Shown here: positions 1-5,919 of the stretch, in pieces | Position numbering within the stretch: the first letter of the stretch is position 1 | How the letters are laid out: every line of letters starts with the position of its first letter | NCBI GenBank assembly: GCA_028281205.1 | Contig: JANQKJ010000287.1 | Location: 1 to 9,168, forward strand | DNA length: 9,168 bases | Reading direction: 5' to 3' | Origin: Gammaproteobacteria bacterium | GTDB lineage: Bacteria > Pseudomonadota > Gammaproteobacteria > UBA4575 | The notes under the pieces: generated by a model | What the model was told of the DNA's origin: nothing | Seen by the model: only the letters and a program-made list of their open reading frames with translations | Database searches by the model: none | Program-made: the position numbers and the translations under genes

Positions 1-1437
1 GTGATTTTCTTTCTGAAGGGACAATCAAATAGCTTACGTACAACACTTAATTTAATTGGTGCATGTATAAAAATTATATTTGTTATAGCGCTTATCTACG
101 GTGTTTATTTAGGCTATCAGTTTGAAACCAGGTGGCAGTTAGTACCAGGTATAGACCTGGTGCTGCATGCAGATACTTTATCTGTATTATTTGTTGGACT
201 TTCAAGTGTTTTATGGTTGGTTACCACAATCTATGCGATTGGTTATTTTTCGGGTACAAGAAACCAAAGTCGTTTCTTTGGGTTTTTTAGTCTTTGTGTT
301 AGCGCCACCATTGGTATTGCGTTAGCCGGTAATTTAATAACATTCTTAATATTTTATGAATTACTTACGTTAACGACGTATCCACTAGTTGTACATAAAG
401 GTAATGCTGCGGCGATAAGAGCAGGTAAAATTTATTTAATTTATACCCTCGCAGGTGGGGCAATGCTTATCGTTGGAGTTGCTTGGTTGATGTCTATTGC
501 TGGTCCACTTGATTTTACATCCACTGGAGTATTATCAAAAATGGAGCACTTAGATGAAAGTGCTTTAAAGTGGATATTCTTTTTATTAATAGCTGGGTTA
601 GGTGTTAAGGCTGCATTATTTCCTTTGCATGGTTGGTTACCTAAAGCAATGGTGGCACCCGCACCGGTGAGCTCTTTATTGCATGCAGTAGCGGTTGTTA
701 AAGCCGGTGCTTTTGGTATCGTAAGAGTTGTTTATGATGTTTATGGTGTTGAGTATTCAAATCAACTCGGCTTATTAATGCCGCTGGCTTATGTTGCTAG
801 TTTCACCATAATTTTTGGCTCGGTACGTGCTTTATTCCAGGATGAACTTAAACCACGTCTTGCATATTCTACTATCAGTCAAGTGTCGTATATTACACTT
901 GGTACTGCTATAGCAGGGCCGTTGGCAACAGTGGGTGGTATTGTACATCTAGTCCACCAAGGTTTAATGAAGATTACTCTATTTTTCTGTGCAGGTAATT
1001 TTGCTGAAACATTAAAGTTACATAACGTGAGTGAACTTGACGGGGTAGGGAAACGTATGCCTTGGACGATGTTGGCATTTACTCTCGCAGCACTGGGAAT
1101 GATTGGGATTCCGCCATTGGCAGGTTTTATAAGTAAAACCTATTTAGGCCTTGGCGCGTTAGAAAGTAATCAGGTATGGGTGATATGGGTGCTGGTAGCC
1201 AGCAGTGCACTCAATGCTATGTATTTTCTGCCTATTTTATATAGAGGTTGGATGAAGCAGCCTACAAGCGAATGGAATGTAGCGATTAAAGATACCAAAC
1301 ACGAAACTCGCTGGATGTTGCTTTATCCACCCCTGGTAACAGCTGGCCTAGTCATTGTAATTAGTATTTTTGCTAATGTGGAATTTAGCCCATTGAAGTG
1401 GGCAAAATTAATAGCTGAAAGAGAGTATGTGCAATGA
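1..1437 (+). CDS. Mrp subunit D-like / complex-I-like proton-conducting membrane subunit (5' end cut by window)
   Basis: Polytopic inner-membrane protein of the family shared by MrpA/MrpD antiporter subunits and NuoL/M/N of complex I (proton_antipo_M domain). It should carry H+, or exchange H+ for Na+/K+, within a multi-subunit complex. 478 residues are visible, nearly all hydrophobic spans. The family's ion-path residues are present: Glu120 in FYELLTLTTYP, Lys203 in GVKAALFPLHGWLP, Lys234 in AVVKAGAFG, Lys324 in HQGLMKITLFF and Lys379 in PPLAGFISK. The run PLHGWLPKAMVAPAPVSSLL is typical of MrpD. The GTG at base 1 is probably an internal Val rather than the start: family members usually have another N-terminal membrane segment and the frame is open to the window edge, so I call it 5'-partial. 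The stop overlaps the next start (ATGA, 1434-1437), indicating translational coupling. A DabB-type or other NuoL/M paralogue is possible, but no DabA neighbour is visible. Family is certain, exact ion is not. Confidence 0.9.
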   Translation: MIFFLKGQSNSLRTTLNLIGACIKIIFVIALIYGVYLGYQFETRWQLVPGIDLVLHADTLSVLFVGLSSVLWLVTTIYAIGYFSGTRNQSRFFGFFSLCVSATIGIALAGNLITFLIFYELLTLTTYPLVVHKGNAAAIRAGKIYLIYTLAGGAMLIVGVAWLMSIAGPLDFTSTGVLSKMEHLDESALKWIFFLLIAGLGVKAALFPLHGWLPKAMVAPAPVSSLLHAVAVVKAGAFGIVRVVYDVYGVEYSNQLGLLMPLAYVASFTIIFGSVRALFQDELKPRLAYSTISQVSYITLGTAIAGPLATVGGIVHLVHQGLMKITLFFCAGNFAETLKLHNVSELDGVGKRMPWTMLAFTLAALGMIGIPPLAGFISKTYLGLGALESNQVWVIWVLVASSALNAMYFLPILYRGWMKQPTSEWNVAIKDTKHETRWMLLYPPLVTAGLVIVISIFANVEFSPLKWAKLIAEREYVQ

Positions 1438-3050
1438 GTAAGGCTATTTATTATTTTATTATTGCAGTTTCTTTAATGCAGTTAGCTGTACTGTTAGTAC
1501 TATCAGAGTTTTCAATCTCACTTAATTGGTTGTTTCTGGGAATTTATTTGGGACTAGACTCTACAAACTATATATTTTCCTTAGTTTCATCTTTAATATG
1601 GATTGTTGCGAGCTTATTTGCACTTGATTCTACGAGTAAATTTGAATGTACGTGCAAATATTTAATGTCAATTGGCATGGTATTTATAGGCAGTAATTTA
1701 GCTATATTAAGCCAAGATATTATGACGTTTTATATTGCTTTCACTTTGATGAGTTTGCCAGTATATATATTGGTTAACCTCAATAACACGGCACAACAAA
1801 AATTTGCCAGTAATGTTTATATTACATTCACAATTATTGGTGAGTTATTTCTATTTATAGCAATGATTGCACTTATCCATTTAAGTAATTCGGTGCAATT
1901 CCCAATTGAACTCAATGGTTTTTTGCCTAACTGGGTAATTGCATTAATAATTTTCGGTTTTGGTATTAAAGTGGGTATGTTTCCATTACATGTAACACTC
2001 CCACTTATATATAAATCAGCAAGTATTCCTGCTGCTATTGTATTAGCAGGTGTTGCTATCAATGTTGGGTTGCTAGGCTGGTTGCGTTGGTTGCCATTTT
2101 ATGAACCATTAGTGCATATCAGCTTGCTTGTGACGATTCTAGGTGTTTTGGGATATTTATATTCAATATTCGTTGGCGTTATGCAAACGGATCCACGTGC
2201 ACTATTAGGTTATTCGAGCATCAGTCAAATGTCATTGTTTGCTCTAGTTTTGGCAGCAGGTATTGCTGCGCCAGCGCAGTGGCCATTATACCTGCCGATA
2301 TTTTTAATGATGATGTTACATCATGCACTCGCTAAATCTTATTTGTTTGTATGTTGCGTATATCAACCTGGACACTACTATATGAAAGCGTTCTGGTGGA
2401 TTGGGTTATTAATAGCTAGTTTAGGTCTAGCTGGTGCACCATTGACGGCTGGAGTGTATGCTAAAGATTTACTCAAACAAGTTGCAATTGATTCACATCA
2501 ATTAGCCTTTCTTAAGCAGTGGATTTGGCTAAGCAGTTTTCTTACAACATGCTTGTTAGTCCGATTTACTTTTATATTAAAAATATCTGCTCCAATAGAA
2601 AACTCGAATAATAACAAGCTCAGTAATTTAGGGTTTGCCTTGATATTTTTGTCATTAATGGCTATCACTATTTATGCATGGAATGAGCATATTACACTGC
2701 TTGGTAACATGGTTAATTCTCTCATACCTATTTGTTCTGCATTATTATTAGCGATAATTATAGTCTTGTTGTTGCGCAAGTTTGATTATAAATATTCTTA
2801 TATGAATAAGTATTTTCCGGCTGGTGATATTGCTCAACTGGTCACAACTGCCTTAAATAAATTATACGAGCCTGTGAGTAATATTTCTATAACAGGCAGT
2901 AATATTATTTCTATGCAGCAAATAAATAAAAGCTTAAGTAATTTAATCAGTGAAAGTAATGATAGTAACACAGTCAGCTGGTCGCTATCCTCGCTATCAT
3001 TTTTTATATTGATTGTAATATTAATAGGAGTATTTGTACTCGCAAAATAG
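1434..3050 (+). CDS. Second complex-I/Mrp-like membrane subunit, with altered ion-path residues
   Basis: 538-residue polytopic membrane protein, a divergent paralogue of the preceding gene and expected to sit in the same antiporter-like complex. The family core is recognisable: GFGIKVGMFPLH (175-186, Lys179 kept), LGYSSISQMS (258-267), HHALAKSYLF (296-305, Lys301 kept) and APLTAGVYAK (335-344, Lys344 kept). Aligned by eye to its neighbour, the key TM5 glutamate is Thr104 (TFYIAFTLMSLP) and the TM8 lysine is Asn210 (GVAINVGLLGW). It may therefore be a structural or partly coupled subunit rather than a full proton channel; that is inference. The C-terminal part is extended: spans up to about residue 448, a polar Ser/Asn-rich stretch (about 451-518), then a last hydrophobic span (about 519-536). 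The start ATG lies inside the upstream stop (ATGA), so coupling fixes it. Annotation pipelines would probably call it NADH dehydrogenase-like or proton-conducting transporter. Confidence 0.88.
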   Translation: MSKAIYYFIIAVSLMQLAVLLVLSEFSISLNWLFLGIYLGLDSTNYIFSLVSSLIWIVASLFALDSTSKFECTCKYLMSIGMVFIGSNLAILSQDIMTFYIAFTLMSLPVYILVNLNNTAQQKFASNVYITFTIIGELFLFIAMIALIHLSNSVQFPIELNGFLPNWVIALIIFGFGIKVGMFPLHVTLPLIYKSASIPAAIVLAGVAINVGLLGWLRWLPFYEPLVHISLLVTILGVLGYLYSIFVGVMQTDPRALLGYSSISQMSLFALVLAAGIAAPAQWPLYLPIFLMMMLHHALAKSYLFVCCVYQPGHYYMKAFWWIGLLIASLGLAGAPLTAGVYAKDLLKQVAIDSHQLAFLKQWIWLSSFLTTCLLVRFTFILKISAPIENSNNNKLSNLGFALIFLSLMAITIYAWNEHITLLGNMVNSLIPICSALLLAIIIVLLLRKFDYKYSYMNKYFPAGDIAQLVTTALNKLYEPVSNISITGSNIISMQQINKSLSNLISESNDSNTVSWSLSSLSFFILIVILIGVFVLAK

Positions 3051-3068
3051 TTGTAAGGAGCTATAAAG

Positions 3069-4025
3069 ATGAATGTAATTGATCGAGTTTTAATTGCGAT
3101 TGATGATGAATGTGATGAAATTAAAACGCTAGACTATGGGTTAGCTATGGCATCTTCTATGCAGGCGGATGTTTTCATAACGGCTGTTTATAAAAATGTA
3201 GATGATTATTCAGATACATTGGAAGGTGTTATGTCTAAAGAGGAATTCACTGCACTTTTTATAAAACATCATACCGATAGAATACAAAAAATAGTTGATG
3301 CAAATAGTAATACTGATGTTGAGGTTACCATAGAGGTCATTGTTGGTATGCCTTTTATAGAGATAATAAAGAAATCTATTTCTATAGATGCCGACATAAT
3401 ATTTCAAGTATCACATAGTGATAGTGAAACAAGCCGCTATTTCACAAGTGAGGACTGGAGGCTAATTAGAAAATCTTTAGTACCAGTTTGGATACTGAAC
3501 AAAAATCAGACTAATTACCCTAAAAGAATACTTGCAGCCGTTGATGTCTCTAATAGTGCTGAAAGCAAGTCTATAAATAAACACATATTAAGTTTAGCAT
3601 TCACTATTGCAGAAAAAACAGGTGCGCACTTAACAATACTAAGTGCATGGCATCTAATGGGTGAAAATATGATGCGACATAGTGCTTTTATTAAGGTCGA
3701 TAGTGCTGAACTAGATAATAAATTGAAAGAACGTGAGAATCATATTAAGGAAAATCAACTATCATTGAAAAGTTCTCTAGAAGGTAAACATGAGTTGAGT
3801 GATAGTGATGTTGATTGGAAAGTAGTAAATGGTAATCCCAGGGAAGTTATTCCCAAATTTTCTGATGAAAATAACATTGATTTAATAGTAATGGGAACTT
3901 TGAATAGAACAGGTATTTCGGGGTTATTAATTGGTAACACTGCAGAAAACATTCTGTCTGAGGTTAAATGCTCTGTTCTTACTGTGAAACCGGCTTTATT
4001 TAAAAGCCCTGTACTGGACGATTAA
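3069..4025 (+). CDS. Tandem universal stress protein, UspE-like
   Basis: Cytoplasmic protein of 318 residues with two universal stress protein domains, about 3-145 and 152-307; the two-domain layout and length match UspE. Domain 1 has the opening strand RVLIAID (6-12) and, near its end, FTSEDWRLIRKSLVPVWIL (125-143), which resembles the TPTDW..LR..P.PV segment of UspE first domains. Domain 2 opens with RILAAVDVS (153-161) and ends with VMGTLNRTGISGLLIGNTAE (274-293). The usual ATP-binding pattern G-x2-G-x9-G-[S/T] is degenerate here (Asn279 for the second Gly, Asn290 after Gly289), so nucleotide binding is uncertain. The start is set by AAGGAG at 3055-3060, 8 nt before the ATG. It follows the antiporter subunit by 18 nt, so it is very likely the last gene of that operon. 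That suggests a role in stress or energy-state response of the membrane complex, which is inferred from position only. Confidence 0.9.
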   Translation: MNVIDRVLIAIDDECDEIKTLDYGLAMASSMQADVFITAVYKNVDDYSDTLEGVMSKEEFTALFIKHHTDRIQKIVDANSNTDVEVTIEVIVGMPFIEIIKKSISIDADIIFQVSHSDSETSRYFTSEDWRLIRKSLVPVWILNKNQTNYPKRILAAVDVSNSAESKSINKHILSLAFTIAEKTGAHLTILSAWHLMGENMMRHSAFIKVDSAELDNKLKERENHIKENQLSLKSSLEGKHELSDSDVDWKVVNGNPREVIPKFSDENNIDLIVMGTLNRTGISGLLIGNTAENILSEVKCSVLTVKPALFKSPVLDD

Positions 4026-4139
4026 GTATGTTGGCTTACAGACTCAATATAAACCGATATGAATATAAAATATAAACTGATTTATTTTAAGGAAGTTGTT
4101 ATCGATAATACTCTTTATTAAATAGATAGGATATTTTTA

Positions 4140-4469
4140 ATGAAGCTTATTTTGGAAAACAAAATTAAAAATGAATGGATCGACGTAATTAATCATGAAG
4201 TAGATTACTACCTGGCGACGATTAATTCATTGGATCAAAATTGTTCATTGAAATTTAAATCGATAACAGACACTGAAACAAATAGCAATTGTTATGTATG
4301 TGAGCTAAATGCCAAATCTGTTAATGGTAAATGTATAAATGCTAGTGCAAGAAGCACTGATGGCAAGTTAGCACTTAGAAATGCACTTTCACGTTTACGC
4401 AGAGAAATTGTTAGAAATAGTAAATTAACTAAAATTCAAAAAAATATAAATAGAGTATCAGTCCAATAA
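4140..4469 (+). CDS. Small HPF/RaiA-like (ribosome hibernation fold) protein
   Basis: 109-residue soluble protein that I assign tentatively to the HPF/RaiA ribosome-associated family. Its second half, INASARSTDGKLALRNALSR (66-85) continuing into LRREIVRNSKL, follows the family's end pattern: a strand with [I/V]xASA, then D-x-x-x-A-[I/L] and a long basic helix with L-x-R-x-[L/I]. The length (95-115 is usual for short HPF) and basic C-terminus fit. The first half is poorly conserved. Four cysteines (C35, C51, C54, C65), including a CYVC pair, are unusual for the family. The start is ATG 4140 with a weak TAGGA site (4127-4131). A stronger AAGGAAG at 4089-4095 has no suitable start codon near it. 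The gene lies 114 nt after the usp gene, so it may be read from the same transcript or from its own promoter. Its last 12 bp overlap the end of the opposing regulator gene. A DNA- or RNA-binding protein of another family is the alternative. Confidence 0.6.
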   Translation: MKLILENKIKNEWIDVINHEVDYYLATINSLDQNCSLKFKSITDTETNSNCYVCELNAKSVNGKCINASARSTDGKLALRNALSRLRREIVRNSKLTKIQKNINRVSVQ

Positions 4470-5357
4470 ATTATCTCTTGCTTCAGAAGTAATTCTTATT
4501 ACACCTGGATGCTTTAGTTTGCGTTCTGGGGAAATAGCGTAGTAGGACTCTTTTACAGAATCTGCTACACCAAGCTGCTTTGAGCTATACATTTGCTCGA
4601 CATGATCGGAAATTGCTAGCGGCGCTGGGAATATCCCTGTGCCCGCTTGGCCAAATGCTTTTAACAATGCGCTATCATCAAATTCTGCAATTATATTTGG
4701 GATCACATCCATTTTATCGAACCACGTTTCTAACTGTTTGCGCATATCATTATCTTTCTTGGGTAATAACATGGGTGCATTATTTAATGATTGAGGAAAA
4801 TTTTTAATGTACTTGCGTGCAATTTTATTGCTGGCATAAAAGGCAATATTACTTTCGCCTAGTACATGATTAAAAGCTTTGACATTTAGGCCATTTGGAA
4901 TCATGCGGTCTGATATAATTAAGTCTAGTTGATGAATAGCTAAATTACCTAATAAAGTGTCAAGTTCACCTTCATCACAGATAATTCGTAGTGGTTCCTC
5001 TAGTGTTAATGCAGGTTGTAATGTCTTGTATGCAATAAGCTTGGGTATAGAATTAACGATACCAATACGTAACTCGTTTGAACCGCTGATCATCTTGCGG
5101 TGCACACGTTCGGAAAGCTCGGCACCTAAATTAAATATTTCATCAGCGTATAGATAGATACTTTCACCTTCATTAGTTAACGCAAGGCCTCTGCCTGCAC
5201 GTTTGAATAAGGCTTCGTCGACTGATTGTTCCAGTAACTTCAGTTGCCCGCTAATGGTTTGTGGCGTGATATAAAGTATTTCCGATGCTTTGGCTATGCT
5301 GCCTTCTTTAGCTACCATCCAAAAGTACAATAAATGATTGTAGTTAAGATGTCTCAT
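4458..5357 (-). CDS. nhaR: LysR-family regulator, NhaR-like
   Basis: DNA-binding transcriptional regulator of 299 residues, matching the length of NhaR. The winged helix-turn-helix covers about residues 3-65: LNYNHLLYFWMVAKEGSIAK (4-23), then A-S-E-I-L-Y-I-TPQTISGQLK and LFKRAGRGLALTNEGE (50-65). The opening NYNHLLYFW and the TPQT-GQ recognition helix are the NhaR signature within LysR proteins. The effector-binding region follows (about 93-295). In E. coli NhaR responds to Na+ and activates nhaA. Here it stands tail to tail with the antiporter-usp-hpf block, which makes that block a plausible target (inference). The ATG at 5357 has only a weak upstream site, while a 32-codon gene ends 13 nt before it with a strong site of its own, so translation of nhaR may depend on coupling. 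The 3' end overlaps the opposing HPF-like gene by 12 bp. The symbol rests on family similarity, not on a demonstrated function. Confidence 0.88.
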   Translation of the reverse strand: MRHLNYNHLLYFWMVAKEGSIAKASEILYITPQTISGQLKLLEQSVDEALFKRAGRGLALTNEGESIYLYADEIFNLGAELSERVHRKMISGSNELRIGIVNSIPKLIAYKTLQPALTLEEPLRIICDEGELDTLLGNLAIHQLDLIISDRMIPNGLNVKAFNHVLGESNIAFYASNKIARKYIKNFPQSLNNAPMLLPKKDNDMRKQLETWFDKMDVIPNIIAEFDDSALLKAFGQAGTGIFPAPLAISDHVEQMYSSKQLGVADSVKESYYAISPERKLKHPGVIRITSEARDNLLD

Positions 5358-5370
5358 TTAAAGGCGCTCT

Positions 5371-5469
5371 TTAGTTAGTAATAAAGTAACTTGATATTGC
5401 TTCGGCAACCATTAATAGCACAACGAATCCTGCGGTCAGTAATGCAATTGTTACGACTGTTTCTAACAA
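5371..5469 (-). CDS. 32-aa single-span membrane peptide, TTG start, upstream of nhaR
   Basis: Short reading frame that I do not recognise. It begins with TTG (complement of 5467-5469), reads MLETVVTIALLTAGFVVLLM (1-20) and ends AEAISSYFITN before TAA at 5371-5373. Residues 5-22 form one strongly hydrophobic span. Glu3 and Glu23 flank it and there is no Lys or Arg. The main evidence is the ribosome binding site: AAAGGAGGTGA on the minus strand (5472-5482) pairs almost fully with the 16S 3' end and has a 5-nt gap from GGAGG to TTG. An in-frame GTG overlaps that site and is too close to serve as the start. The gene ends 13 nt before nhaR, so the two are probably cotranscribed and may be translationally coupled. 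It could be a small membrane regulator or accessory subunit, or a leader peptide tuning nhaR; the sequence cannot decide between these. Confidence 0.6.
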   Translation of the reverse strand: MLETVVTIALLTAGFVVLLMVAEAISSYFITN

Positions 5470-5471
5470 GT

Positions 5472-5482
5472 TCACCTCCTTT
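5472..5482 (-). promoter_or_regulatory. Near-perfect ribosome binding site for the 32-aa peptide
   Basis: On the minus strand this reads AAAGGAGGTGA, complementary to nearly all of the anti-Shine-Dalgarno end of 16S rRNA. It is the strongest such site seen in the window and fixes the TTG at 5469 as a translation start. The next ATG with a comparable reading frame, nhaR at 5357, has no similar site of its own. Confidence 0.75.
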
Positions 5483-5510
5483 TGATTTAAATTCTGGCTA
5501 TAATCATCTC

Positions 5511-5516
5511 ATTATA
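5511..5516 (-). promoter_or_regulatory. Candidate -10 element for the small peptide-nhaR transcript
   Basis: The minus strand reads TATAAT here, 41 nt upstream of the TTG start, giving a leader of about 35 nt. A second TATAAT lies at 5536-5541 inside the palindrome ATTATATAAT (5536-5545). Neither has a convincing -35 hexamer at 16-18 nt, and the whole stretch is so AT-rich that chance matches are likely. An activator-dependent promoter would fit a weak -35, but this is inference. Confidence 0.25.
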
Positions 5517-5536
5517 TTTATATAAGGAAAAATCGA

Positions 5537-5710
5537 TTATATAATATTTTGTATTCGTATTTTTCGAATTATTGAGATGTGAATATTATGCCAATCATGT
5601 AAGTACTCTTTGGTTAATATTTGAGTATTTATGTATGTAATTAGTTCGTGAGCCAACGGATATGAGCTGTTAGGATTTAAGCTATTTAGTAGAAGAACAA
5701 TTTTATTCAT
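5537..5710 (-). CDS. Doubtful 57-aa hypothetical ORF
   Basis: Open frame from ATG (complement of 5708-5710), beginning MNKIVLLLNSLNPNSSYPLA and ending KIRIQNII. A partial ribosome site, GGTGA, sits 5 nt before the ATG. The composition looks protein-like (few Cys, mixed polar and hydrophobic residues), and it would lie upstream of the small peptide and nhaR on the same strand. Against it: I recognise no family, the frame runs into the AT-rich promoter zone, and an upstream GTG at 5854 would extend it to 105 residues with a less convincing N-terminus. It could well be chance in a region that otherwise lacks genes. Confidence 0.25.
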   Translation of the reverse strand: MNKIVLLLNSLNPNSSYPLAHELITYINTQILTKEYLHDWHNIHISIIRKIRIQNII

Positions 5711-5820
5711 TGAGCTCACCCAAACGATATTGTCTTCGGTGTTGTTTAGTGAATTGTCAAAAAAGATTTGCTTTACTCGTATTTGCATCAAGCAGAAAAG
5801 TAAAAAATAGACATGCATTG

Positions 5821-5847
5821 CGGTCTGGGTGTCAAAAAACAAGACCG
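5821..5847 (+). repeat. Hairpin upstream of the asparagine synthetase gene
   Basis: CGGTCT (5821-5826) pairs with AGACCG (5842-5847). After a GGG bulge, TGT (5830-5832) pairs with ACA (5839-5841), leaving a CAAAAA loop. It lies 72 bp before the start codon and is not followed by a T-run on either strand, so it is not an intrinsic terminator. It may be an operator or an mRNA leader structure, or chance. Confidence 0.35.
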
Positions 5848-5919
5848 ATAGCACTTTTCATGCTGAGAAAAACCTTAAAATACTACTCTTTTACAAAAGC
5901 TTAGAACAACTTAATAAGT

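Larger units (their letters stand above)
5470..5919. other. AT-rich divergent intergenic region
   Basis: This 450-bp spacer separates the minus-strand peptide-nhaR unit from the plus-strand asparagine synthetase gene, so it must hold the promoters of both. Visible content: the strong minus-strand ribosome site (5472-5482), TATAAT-like boxes (5511-5516, 5536-5541), an inverted repeat ATTCG-N7-CGAAT (5553-5569) that could be a regulator half-site pair, a doubtful 57-codon ORF, and a hairpin at 5821-5847. I find no tRNA, insertion sequence or terminator. Confidence 0.6.

Noticed and set aside
1817..2062. Minus-strand 81-codon frame inside the second membrane subunit gene
   Set aside because: It lies wholly inside a well-supported gene and shows no start signal; shadow frame.
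1..3050. Complex I (nuoL/nuoM/nuoN) operon
   Set aside because: Two adjacent paralogues followed by usp and an NhaR-type regulator, plus MrpD-like motifs, fit an Mrp-type antiporter better; nuo genes outside the window cannot be fully excluded.
4026..4139. Promoter for the HPF-like gene
   Set aside because: GATAAT at 4104-4109 and TTGTTA at 4096-4101 are present but not properly spaced with partners; no reliable -35/-10 pair.
4580..4807. Plus-strand 75-codon frame within nhaR
   Set aside because: Antisense shadow of a conserved LysR gene; no ribosome site.
5710..5904. Plus-strand 64-codon frame ahead of asnB, rich in Cys and Arg
   Set aside because: No ribosome site, unlikely composition, and it overlaps the hairpin and the opposite-strand candidate frame; probably chance.
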